Shown here in pieces: positions 1 to 7,631 of a stretch of DNA of 64,000 nt (the first letter of the stretch is position 1; each line of letters begins with the position of its first letter). A model generated the notes under the pieces. That model made no database searches and had not been told where the DNA came from. It worked only from the letters and a program-made list of their open reading frames with translations. This DNA is from Pseudomonadota bacterium (GTDB lineage Bacteria > Pseudomonadota > Gammaproteobacteria > Steroidobacterales > Steroidobacteraceae), in contig JAKAXA010000008.1 of the NCBI GenBank assembly GCA_021816775.1, positions 62,001-126,000 of the forward strand, in the 5' to 3' direction. The position numbers and the translations under genes are program-made.

Positions 1-368
1 AAGGTCGAGACGGACTGCGCGACGTTGATCCCGGGAATGTTCGAGGTCACCTGATCGACCGCCTGCTCCACGTTCGTCAGGCCCTGGTTCTTCAGAGTGT
101 CTGCGCTGATGATGGTGATGGCCGCCGCGGTCTCGGATGCCGGTCTGGGGATCAGAGTGCCGGTGACCACGATGGTCTGCAGCTGCATCGCCGCCGCGCT
201 CTGGCTCTTGCTCTGCGTCGGAGCCGGAACCGCCTGCGACTGCCCCTGCGGCTTGGGCGTCGGCGCCGGTTTCGCGTTCGCGACCAGCGCACCCGCGCCG
301 ATCACGGCGACGGCACCTGCTGCGAGCGCACGCCTCACAGCCTGTCTGACAGTGTAATTTCCAGTCAT
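1..368 (-). CDS. TonB-dependent outer-membrane receptor, N-terminal part
   Basis: Only the first 122 codons lie in the window; the gene continues past the left edge. The ATG at 368-366 opens a basic N-terminus followed by a hydrophobic run ending in VANA, read as a signal peptide. Next comes a Pro/Gln-rich linker, then a TonB-box-like QTIVVTGT and the start of a plug domain (AAAITIISADTLKNQG, then NIPGINV). Known family role: a beta-barrel that imports siderophores, vitamins or carbohydrates using TonB energy. The substrate cannot be told from this part. A weak Fur-like site lies about 260 bases upstream, which would fit an iron role but is not proof. Very likely a real gene because signal peptide, TonB box and plug occur in the right order in one frame. 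Confidence 0.85.
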   Translation of the reverse strand, partial: MTGNYTVRQAVRRALAAGAVAVIGAGALVANAKPAPTPKPQGQSQAVPAPTQSKSQSAAAMQLQTIVVTGTLIPRPASETAAAITIISADTLKNQGLTNVEQAVDQVTSNIPGINVAQSVST

Positions 369-844
369 GAATTCACTCCGTGGCGCCCCAGGACGGGCGC
401 CTTGTCGTTGGCATCAGTTGATCGTTGTGGTCCCGATTCCCTTGGGCTGATTCCTATGCGGCGGGGGTTTCCGTACTGGTTCGGCATCTTCCCTGTTTCG
501 GTTCGCGGTCCTCGGGGCCCAGACCGGGCCCGTCGGATACTGTGGTTGACGCTATACGACCGTCCTCGGGCGAGAAAGTTTCAACGCAACGCCCGCTCGG
601 AGCACTGAACTTATTTCGCCGATATCCATTTGATTATTATCATTTTTTTGGACACGCTCACGAATCGAAGCCGATGTTGCGCGGATGTGACGCCGGCTGC
701 GGGCGCCTGTTGCAGCCGTGCATCGGCCGGTCGAGCGGGTCGACTCCGCGGCGAATCTCGCGCGCGCGGGCACGGTCGGGACGGCCGGCTGCGCGGCGCC
801 GGGCCCGGCGCACGACGAGGCGAATCAATGCATCGAAGCGTCGA
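369..844. other. Intergenic region upstream of the TonB-dependent receptor
   Basis: This stretch of 476 bases holds no convincing gene. Its most distinct part is an AT-rich segment at about 609-650 in otherwise GC-rich DNA, probably promoter or operator sequence for the receptor gene transcribed leftward. Short open frames across it have no recognisable motif and an Arg-rich composition typical of chance frames in GC-rich DNA. Confidence 0.5.
628..642 (+). promoter_or_regulatory. Weak Fur-box-like sequence
   Basis: The sequence ATTTGATTATTATCA agrees with the Fur 15-mer TGATAATNATTATCA at 10 of 14 fixed positions, with the right half matching fully. It lies in an AT-rich island upstream of a TonB-dependent receptor, a common Fur target. 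The left half is poor and the site is about 260 bases from the start codon, so this is only a candidate. Confidence 0.25.
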
Positions 845-1348
845 TTATTTCGACTTGCCTCGGACCCAGCGGGCGAGCGAGCCGACCGTGATCCCGAGCT
901 TTTTCGCCTCGCCGCCCCGGATCTCGATCACCGCCTCGACGGGCGCGCCGGAGCTGATGGTCTTCAGCGAAAACGGCTTGGCGTTGGCGGTGATCTTCTC
1001 GATGCGCCCGCCCGGCGCCACGAACAGCATGTCCAGGGGAATGTACGTGTTGGCCATCCAGAACTGCGCGACGCGCGCCGGATGCATCGGGAAGATCATG
1101 CCCTGATCGGCCGGCAGATCGCGCACGAACATCAGCCCCTGCACCTGGCGCGAGGGGGTATTGGCGATCCACACCTTGAACCGGTACGGATGCCCCGCCG
1201 CCTCGATGGTGAGGGTGGTGCGCGGGAAGTGATCGAGGTTCTCAAGCGGCGCCGTCTGTGCGCGGACGGCCACCGGCGCGAGCACGGCAAGAAGCCCTGC
1301 GGCCAGCAGCGCGGCCCCGCCGCCCCGAGTGCTCAGACCCATCGTCAT
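845..1348 (-). CDS. DUF192 family periplasmic protein
   Basis: A protein of 167 residues. The ATG at 1348 is preceded by a purine-rich GAAGGGGG and opens MTMGLSTRGG, a hydrophobic stretch and an Ala-x-Ala-type cleavage region before QTAPLENL, so it is probably exported. The rest matches the DUF192 pattern: VWIANTPSRQVQGLMFVRDLP, then GMIFPMHPARVAQFWMANT and PLDMLFVAPGGRIEKI, ending with AVIEIRGGEAKKLGI. The family is small, widespread and of unknown biochemical function. The frame stays open upstream to about 1507, but that extension is Arg/Pro-rich and lacks a signal peptide, so the later start is preferred. A perfect 14-base palindrome lies 23 bases upstream. Confidence 0.85.
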   Translation of the reverse strand: MTMGLSTRGGGAALLAAGLLAVLAPVAVRAQTAPLENLDHFPRTTLTIEAAGHPYRFKVWIANTPSRQVQGLMFVRDLPADQGMIFPMHPARVAQFWMANTYIPLDMLFVAPGGRIEKITANAKPFSLKTISSGAPVEAVIEIRGGEAKKLGITVGSLARWVRGKSK

Positions 1349-1371
1349 GACGCGCCCCCTTCGCGTGGTTC

Positions 1372-1385
1372 GCGACAATTGTCGC
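1372..1385. promoter_or_regulatory. Perfect 14-base palindrome between divergent genes
   Basis: GCGACAATTGTCGC is identical to its reverse complement and lies in the 182-base divergent gap between the DUF192 gene and the glucan phosphorylase gene. It could be an operator for either side. A few perfect 14-base palindromes are expected by chance in 64 kb, so position is the main support. Confidence 0.3.
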
Positions 1386-1530
1386 ACAGGCGACCGGCTC
1401 TGCGCGCTCCCCCCGCGGTGAGGCCGTCCGGCCGCGCGCACGAATCTTGCTGCCCTTCGGTCCGGGCAGTCCGGGTGCGAAGCGGCTAGACTCCGCGGTC
1501 GACCCACGTTTCGCTTCCATTTCTGGTGCC

Positions 1531-4095
1531 ATGCGCAATACCCTGCTCGAAATCACCCCCGTCGTTCCCGAGGCGCTCGCGCGCCTGCCGGAGCTCGCCA
1601 GCAACCTTTTCTTCAGCTGGCATCGGCCAATCCGCGCCCTGTTCGAGGACCTGGAGCCTGAACTGTGGAAACAGTGCGGCGGCAACCCCCGGCTGATGCT
1701 GCGCTGCGTGCGCCAGTCCGCGCTGGATGAGGCGGCCGCCGACCCGCAGTACCTCGGCCGCTACGCCGCCGCGCTGCAGCTGCTCGATACGTACCTGGCC
1801 GCCCGGCCGCCGGCGGACGAGCCGCTGGTGGCGTATTTCTGCGCCGAATACGGCTTTCACGAGAGCTTCCCGATCTATTCCGGCGGGCTCGGCGTGCTGG
1901 CCGGGGACTACTGCAAGGCCGCGAGCGACGCCGGCGCGCACTTCGTGGCGGTGGGGCTGCTCTACGAGCAGGGCTACTTCACCCAGACCGTCGATGACGA
2001 CGGCGTCCAGCACGCCGAGTACAAGGCGCACGACCCCCGTGACCTGCCGGTCGAGCCGGTGCTTGACGCCGGGGGTCACTCGGTCACCGTCACGGTGCGG
2101 ATCGGCGGGCGAGACGTGGCGGCGCGCATCTGGAAGGCTCAGGCCGGGCGCGTGCCGGTCTATCTGCTCGACACCAATACCGCGGTGAACGCGCCCTCCG
2201 ATCGGGACATCACCCGACGCTTGTACGGCGGCGACGAGTCCACGCGAGTTCGCCAGGAGATGATTCTCGGCATCGGCGGGGTGCGCGCGCTGCGCGCGCT
2301 CGGGCTCGCGCCGGCGGCCTGGCATCTGAACGAAGGGCACGCGGCGTTTCTCATCCTCGAGCTGATGCGCGAGCACATGACCCAGGGGCTGGCGCTCGAG
2401 GCGGCGATCGAGGCCACCGCGGCCGCTTGCGTGTTCACCACCCATACGCCGGTGGCCGCCGGGCATGACGCGTTCGGGCACGGCCTGATCCTCGAGCACT
2501 TCCAGGACTTCATCAACGAGCTGGGCCTGCCGGTCGAGCGCTTCCTCGATCTGGGCGCCGCCCCGTCGGTGCCGGGCATATTCAACATGACCCGCCTGGC
2601 GCTGAACGGGACGCGGCACGTCAATGGCGTGAGCCGCATTCACGGGGCGGTCTCGGCGCGGCTGTGCGCGGATCACTGGCCCGAGATCCGCCCCGAGGAC
2701 AATCCGGTCGGGTTCGTCACCAACGGCGTGCACGTGCCGACGTTCCTGCACAAGCTCTGGGGCGCGTTCTTCGACGCTGAGCTCGGACCTCAGTGGCGCG
2801 AGCGCCTGAGCGACTCGGCGTTCTGGGCCGGCCTGGAGGCGGTGCCCGAGGAGCGCTTCTGGCAGACCGCGCAGGCCGTGAAGGCGAAAATGCTCGATAC
2901 GGTGCGCGAGCGGCTCGGGCGCGAGTACACGCGCAAGGGCCTGAGCCTCGCGCAGCTCGCGCGCATCACCCGGCTGCTCGATCCGGCGCGGCCCGAGGTG
3001 CTCACCATCGGCTTCGCGCGCCGCTTCGCGACTTACAAGCGCGCCACGCTCCTGCTGCGCGACCGCGCGCGCCTCGCCCGATTGCTCAACGATCCGGAGC
3101 GGCCCGTGGTGCTGCTGTTCGCCGGCAAGGCCCACCCGGCCGACGAGCCGGGCAAGCAGGTGCTGCGCGAGATCCGCCAGCTGATGACTTCCGCGGAGTT
3201 CATTGGGCGGATCATCTTCCTCGAGGACTACGATCTGCAGCTCGCCCGCTCGCTGGTCTCCGGCGTCGATGTGTGGCTCAACACCCCGATCGCGCCGCTC
3301 GAGGCAAGCGGCACCTCAGGGATCAAGGCGGCCATCAACGGGCGGCTGAACCTCAGCATCCTCGACGGCTGGTGGGCCGAGGGCTGCATGCCGGGCAACG
3401 GCTGGGGCATCCCCCCGACCGAAGTGCAGGACTGGGACCGGCGCGACTCGATCGAATCGGAGCTGATCCTGCACACGCTGCAGGAAGAGGTCATCCCGCT
3501 CTACTATCAGCGCGAGGCGGGCGGACGCTCCACGGAGTGGGTGCGGCGCGCCAAGCAGGCCATGATGACGGTGATCCCGCGCTTCAATATGGACCGGGTG
3601 CTGCGCGATTACGCGGACAAGCTCTATCGCCCGGCGGCCGAGCACTACCGGCGGCTCGCCGAGCACGACTACGCCGGCGCGCGGCAGCTGGCCGAGTGGA
3701 AGCGACGCATCCGCGATGCCTGGACCCGCGTCGATCTGCATCTGATGGAGGACGCCTCGGCGGAAATCTCCCGGGAGCAGAAGGTGCGTCTGCGCGTCGC
3801 GGCGCACCTTCACGGGCTGCAGCCCGGCGACGTGCGCATCGAGTTTCACGCCCGGCGGCTATTGCCGCAGGCCGGCACCCAGCCGCCGCCCCTGTGCTCC
3901 TTCGGCGCAGCGCCGTTGCCGGGGCTGTGGCGCGCCCCCCTGCGCGCCACCGGCGAGTGGAGCGATGGCGCGGCGGTGTTCGCGCTCGAGACCGATCCGC
4001 CCGGCTGCGGCCAATTCGCCACCGAGGTGCGCATCTACCCCTGGCACGAGATGCTCAGCCACGCGCACGGCATGGGGCTGATGAAATGGCTCTGA
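1531..4095 (+). CDS. glgP: Alpha-glucan phosphorylase (GT35, DUF3417 type)
   Basis: An 854-residue protein starting MRNTLLEITP. It should split the ends of alpha-1,4-glucans with phosphate to release glucose-1-phosphate in the cytoplasm. The N-terminus (ELASNLFFSWHRPIRALFEDLEPELW) is the DUF3417 module found in the bacterial and archaeal phosphorylase subclass that differs from the E. coli GlgP/MalP form. AYFCAEYGFHES and IYSGGLGVLAGDY follow. The PLP-binding region is EASGTSGIKAAINGRLN, with the lysine at about residue 599, followed by LDGWWAEG. The open frame extends 84 bases upstream, but this ATG fits the family start. It heads an operon with glgC 56 bases downstream, then a GH57 enzyme and a lipoprotein. 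Together these suggest glycogen turnover. Confidence 0.93.
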   Translation: MRNTLLEITPVVPEALARLPELASNLFFSWHRPIRALFEDLEPELWKQCGGNPRLMLRCVRQSALDEAAADPQYLGRYAAALQLLDTYLAARPPADEPLVAYFCAEYGFHESFPIYSGGLGVLAGDYCKAASDAGAHFVAVGLLYEQGYFTQTVDDDGVQHAEYKAHDPRDLPVEPVLDAGGHSVTVTVRIGGRDVAARIWKAQAGRVPVYLLDTNTAVNAPSDRDITRRLYGGDESTRVRQEMILGIGGVRALRALGLAPAAWHLNEGHAAFLILELMREHMTQGLALEAAIEATAAACVFTTHTPVAAGHDAFGHGLILEHFQDFINELGLPVERFLDLGAAPSVPGIFNMTRLALNGTRHVNGVSRIHGAVSARLCADHWPEIRPEDNPVGFVTNGVHVPTFLHKLWGAFFDAELGPQWRERLSDSAFWAGLEAVPEERFWQTAQAVKAKMLDTVRERLGREYTRKGLSLAQLARITRLLDPARPEVLTIGFARRFATYKRATLLLRDRARLARLLNDPERPVVLLFAGKAHPADEPGKQVLREIRQLMTSAEFIGRIIFLEDYDLQLARSLVSGVDVWLNTPIAPLEASGTSGIKAAINGRLNLSILDGWWAEGCMPGNGWGIPPTEVQDWDRRDSIESELILHTLQEEVIPLYYQREAGGRSTEWVRRAKQAMMTVIPRFNMDRVLRDYADKLYRPAAEHYRRLAEHDYAGARQLAEWKRRIRDAWTRVDLHLMEDASAEISREQKVRLRVAAHLHGLQPGDVRIEFHARRLLPQAGTQPPPLCSFGAAPLPGLWRAPLRATGEWSDGAAVFALETDPPGCGQFATEVRIYPWHEMLSHAHGMGLMKWL

Positions 4096-4151
4096 TGCCC
4101 CGGCAGGCTGATAGGATAGAACCCGCCAGAACCCCAAGGGAGCCCGGGCCC

Positions 4152-5426
4152 ATGCTGCGACAACCAGCGCGCACCTCCTCCGGACGCTACGTGAGCCGAC
4201 TCACCGGCGGCACGCTCGCGGTCATCATGGCCGGAGGGCGCGGGGAGCGCCTGAAGGGCCTCACCGCCAGTCGCTGCAAACCCGCCACTCCCTTCGGCGG
4301 CAAGTTCCGCATCGTGGACTTCGTGCTCTCGAACTGCGTCAACTCCGGCATCCGCCAGATCGCCATTCTGACGCAGTACAAGGCGCAGCCGCTGATCGCG
4401 CACGTCCAGCACGGCTGGAGCTACCTCCGGGGCGAGTTCGGCGAATTCATCGAAGTCGTGCCGGCGCAGCAGCAGACCGGCCCGAACTGGTACCAGGGGA
4501 CCGCGGATGCGGTGTACCAGAACATCGAGCTCATCCTCTCGCACCGCCCGAAGCACGTCCTGGTGCTCGCCGGCGATCACATCTACAAGATGGACTACGG
4601 TCCGATGATCGCCTATCACGTGGAGAAGGGGGCGGACGTCACCATGGGCGTGGTCGAGGTGCCGGCGAGCGAGGCGCACCACTTCGGCGTGCTCACCGCG
4701 ACGGAGTGGAACCGGGTCACGAAATTCAGCGAAAAGCCGCAGGTGCCCGATACCCTGCCGGGCCGGCCCGACACCATCCTCGCCTCGATGGGCATCTACG
4801 TCTTCAACACCCGGCTGCTCGAGATGCTGCTGCGCGAGGACGCCGAGAACCAGGACTCCTCGCACGATTTCGGCAAGGACGTCCTGCCGAAGGCGATCGC
4901 CGGCGCGCTGCAAGTGTTCGCCTATCCGTTTCAGGACGTCAAGACGCGCGCGCAGAGCTACTGGCGCGACGTCGGCACGCTCGATGCGTACTACGAGGCG
5001 AACCTCGAGCTGGTGCACGTCGAACCGGAGCTCAACATCTACGACGAGGACTGGCCGATCTGGACCTATCAGGTGCACCAGCCGCCGGCGAAATTCATCC
5101 TCGATGAGGACGGCCGGCGGGGGCTGGCGATCAACTCCATGGTGTCCGCCGGGTGCGTCATCTCCGGGGCCTACGTGCGCGAGTCGCTGCTCTTTTCCAA
5201 CGTGCGGATCGAGGAGCGCAGCGCCATCGAGCGCGCGGTGATCCTGCCCAATACACGCATCGGCTCGGGCTGCATCATCCGCGGTGCCATCATCGATGAG
5301 GGCAGCGAAGTGCCGAGCGGCATGGCGATCGGCGTCGACCGCGAAGCGGACGCGCGGCGCTTTCTGGTCACCGAGAAGGGCGTCGTGCTGGTGACCGCGG
5401 AGATGCTGCGCCGGATCTCCGGCTGA
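4152..5426 (+). CDS. glgC: Glucose-1-phosphate adenylyltransferase
   Basis: A 424-residue enzyme making ADP-glucose from ATP and glucose-1-phosphate, the committed step of bacterial glycogen synthesis. The ATG at 4152 follows AAGGGAG at good spacing. The nucleotide-binding start TLAVIMAGGRGERLKGLT and the PATPFGGKFRIVDF region are intact, followed by WYQGTADAVYQN, LVLAGDHIYKMDY, VTKFSEKP and YWRDVGTLDAYYEANL. The C-terminal left-handed beta-helix repeats (SNVRIEERSAIERAVILPNTRIG) are present. Length is normal. It sits between a phosphorylase and a GH57 enzyme, so synthesis and breakdown genes are co-transcribed. No glycogen synthase (glgA) or GH13 branching enzyme (glgB) lies in the window. 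Confidence 0.96.
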   Translation: MLRQPARTSSGRYVSRLTGGTLAVIMAGGRGERLKGLTASRCKPATPFGGKFRIVDFVLSNCVNSGIRQIAILTQYKAQPLIAHVQHGWSYLRGEFGEFIEVVPAQQQTGPNWYQGTADAVYQNIELILSHRPKHVLVLAGDHIYKMDYGPMIAYHVEKGADVTMGVVEVPASEAHHFGVLTATEWNRVTKFSEKPQVPDTLPGRPDTILASMGIYVFNTRLLEMLLREDAENQDSSHDFGKDVLPKAIAGALQVFAYPFQDVKTRAQSYWRDVGTLDAYYEANLELVHVEPELNIYDEDWPIWTYQVHQPPAKFILDEDGRRGLAINSMVSAGCVISGAYVRESLLFSNVRIEERSAIERAVILPNTRIGSGCIIRGAIIDEGSEVPSGMAIGVDREADARRFLVTEKGVVLVTAEMLRRISG

Positions 5427-5433
5427 GCAGCGT

Positions 5434-7146
5434 ATGGCCGCCGCACGCCTCCCGGTCGTACTGCTCTGGCACATGCACCAGCCGCAGTATCGCGATGCCC
5501 TCACCAGCCGCTACGTGCTGCCGTGGACGTATCTTCACTCCATCAAGGACTACACCGACATGGCGGCGCACCTGGAGGCGATCCCCGAGGCGCGCGCTGT
5601 CGTCAACTTCACGCCGGTGCTGCTCGAGCAGATCGAAGCGCTGTCGCGCTCGGTCGCCGAGCATCTGCGCGACGGCGCCCCGCTGCCCGATCCGGTGCTC
5701 GCCCTCCTCGGACCCGACCCGGTGCCGAGGGAGCCGGCCGCGCGGCTCGAGAGCCTGCGCGCATGCCTGCGCGCGCAGCGCAAGCAGATGATCGAGCGCT
5801 TCGGTCCCTACCTCGAGCTCGCCTCCATCGCCGACACGCTCGCCACGGCCGAACGCGTGAACTACGCCTCGGACCAGTTCATTCAGGACTTGGCGGTGTG
5901 GTACCACCTGGCCTGGATGGGCGAGACCGTGCGCCGCTCCGATCCGCTCGTCAGCCGCCTGACCGAGCAGGGCCGCGGCTTCACGGCCGAGCAGCGCCGC
6001 GACCTGCTGGGGCTGATCGGCTCGTTGCTCGCGAACATCGTGCCGCGTTACCGGCGCCTGAGCGAGCAGGGCCAGTGCGAGCTGTCGGTCACGCCGTACG
6101 GGCACCCGATCATGCCGCTGCTCTTTGATTTCCAGTCCGCGCGCGAGGCGATGCCCAATCTGCCGCTGCCGAAGCTGTCGGCCTACCCCGGCGGCAAGGA
6201 GCGGGCCGAGTGGCACGTGCGCGAGGGACTGCGCCTGTTCACGCAGACCTTCGGCAGCCGGCCGGTCGGCTGCTGGCCGTCCGAGGGCGCGGTGAGCCGG
6301 GCCACGCTCGAGCTGCTCGAGCGCTCGGGCTTCAAGTGGGTGGCGAGCAGCGCCAACGTGCTGCACGGCTCGCTGCAGCGCACCGCGGCCCAGGTGCCGC
6401 AGCCGCCGGGCCTCGATGTACAGGTGTTCAACCGGCCGTACCGGCTGGCCGGCAGCTCGCTGCTGCAGTTCTTCCGCGAGGACACGCTCTCGGACCTGAT
6501 CGGCTTCACGTATGCGACCTGGCACGGCGATGATGCGGCGCACAATCTGGTCGATGCCCTCGGCCAGCTCGCGCGTCAGTACGCCACCACGCCGGGCCAC
6601 GTGGTGCTGATCGCGCTCGACGGGGAAAACGCCTGGGAGCACTACCCGTTCAACGGCTACTACTTCCTGCGCGCGCTGTACACGCTGCTCGCGGCCCATC
6701 CGCAGCTCGAGCTGACGACGCTCGGCGCGTGCGTCGCGCGCGGACTCACCCCGATCACGCTGCCGCGGCTGATGGCCGGCAGCTGGGTGCACGGCACGCT
6801 CACCACCTGGATGGGCGATGCGGCCAAGAACCGCGCCTGGGATCTGCTCTGCGATGCGAAACTCGCCTTCGACGCGACGCTCGCGAGCGGTTCGCTCGAT
6901 GCCGCCGGGCAGCGCGCGGCGCAGCGGCAGCTGGCGCTGTGCGAGAGCTCGGACTGGTTCTGGTGGTTCGGCGACTACAACCCGGCGGAGGCGGTCAGTC
7001 AGTTCGACAGTCTGTACCGGCGCCAGCTCGGCCGCCTCTACGAGCGGCTCGGCCGCCCAGCCCCGGAGAGCCTCTCCCGGCCGATCGCCACCGGCAGCGG
7101 CAGTCCCGAGCACGGCGGCGTGATGCGCCGTTCGTATGCGAGCTGA
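5434..7146 (+). CDS. GH57 family alpha-glucan-acting glycoside hydrolase/transferase
   Basis: A 570-residue cytoplasmic protein with no signal peptide, starting 7 bases after glgC. GH57 conserved regions are visible: VLLWHMHQPQYRD (about residues 9-21), SVTPYGHPIMPLL (219-231), GCWPSEGAVS (279-288) with Glu284 as the probable nucleophile, and FFREDTLSDLIGFTYATWHG, which should carry the acidic partner. LIALDGENAWEHYPFNGYYFL follows. GH57 includes amylases, amylopullulanases, 4-alpha-glucanotransferases and branching enzymes, and motifs alone do not separate these. Its place beside glgP and glgC, with no glgB in view, makes a branching, debranching or transferase role in glycogen metabolism reasonable. 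It overlaps the next gene by 11 bases. Confidence 0.88.
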   Translation: MAAARLPVVLLWHMHQPQYRDALTSRYVLPWTYLHSIKDYTDMAAHLEAIPEARAVVNFTPVLLEQIEALSRSVAEHLRDGAPLPDPVLALLGPDPVPREPAARLESLRACLRAQRKQMIERFGPYLELASIADTLATAERVNYASDQFIQDLAVWYHLAWMGETVRRSDPLVSRLTEQGRGFTAEQRRDLLGLIGSLLANIVPRYRRLSEQGQCELSVTPYGHPIMPLLFDFQSAREAMPNLPLPKLSAYPGGKERAEWHVREGLRLFTQTFGSRPVGCWPSEGAVSRATLELLERSGFKWVASSANVLHGSLQRTAAQVPQPPGLDVQVFNRPYRLAGSSLLQFFREDTLSDLIGFTYATWHGDDAAHNLVDALGQLARQYATTPGHVVLIALDGENAWEHYPFNGYYFLRALYTLLAAHPQLELTTLGACVARGLTPITLPRLMAGSWVHGTLTTWMGDAAKNRAWDLLCDAKLAFDATLASGSLDAAGQRAAQRQLALCESSDWFWWFGDYNPAEAVSQFDSLYRRQLGRLYERLGRPAPESLSRPIATGSGSPEHGGVMRRSYAS

Positions 7147-7609
7147 CCGCCCCAGCGCGCTGCGCGCGCGCTGGCTGGCCCCTGCGCTGCTGCTCACCGC
7201 CCTCGGCGGCTGCGCCTGGCTGGTGCCGCATCTCGAGGCGCCGCGCCTCGCCGTAATCGGCGTGCGGGTGCGCCGCGCAGACTTCTGGCAGCAGCAGCTC
7301 GAGGTGCGCCTGCGCGTGCGCAATCCCAACCCCGTCAGTCTGCCGATCGAGGCGCTCAATTACACGCTGACGCTGAACGGCCAGCGCATAGCCGACGGCC
7401 GGGCAGCGCAGCGCTTCACGGTGCCGGCGCACGGCACCGCGGAATTCAACACGGAGGTCACGGCCAACATGGCGGGCGCGCTGCTCGGCATCCTCGGCGA
7501 CGGCCGTCATCGCCTGGTGCACTACCGGCTGCGCGGCAAGGTCGAGCTGGCTTACGGCCTGCTGCGCGAGCTGCGGTTCGATGAGCGCGGGCAGTTCCGG
7601 CTCAAGTAG
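7136..7609 (+). CDS. LEA type 2 / WHy-domain lipoprotein
   Basis: A 157-residue protein that begins inside the end of the GH57 gene. A basic N-terminus, a hydrophobic run and the lipobox LGGC indicate a lipoprotein signal. The body has the LEA14/WHy pattern: VRVRRADFWQQQLEVRLRVRNPNPVSLPIEALNYTLTLNG, then a polar TVPAHGTAEFNTEV strand and a closing beta-rich part. Such domains occur in desiccation- and stress-related proteins and in many proteobacterial lipoproteins of unknown role. Its coupling to glycogen genes may be only positional. Confidence 0.82.
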   Translation: MRADRPSALRARWLAPALLLTALGGCAWLVPHLEAPRLAVIGVRVRRADFWQQQLEVRLRVRNPNPVSLPIEALNYTLTLNGQRIADGRAAQRFTVPAHGTAEFNTEVTANMAGALLGILGDGRHRLVHYRLRGKVELAYGLLRELRFDERGQFRLK

Positions 7610-7612
7610 CGG

Positions 7613-7631
7613 GCCGGGGCGCCCGCCCGGC
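7613..7631. terminator. Hairpin between convergent genes
   Basis: GCCGGG at 7613-7618 pairs with CCCGGC at 7626-7631 around a 7-base loop, between the stop codons of two converging genes. There is no T-run on either side, so factor-independent termination is uncertain. Confidence 0.35.
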
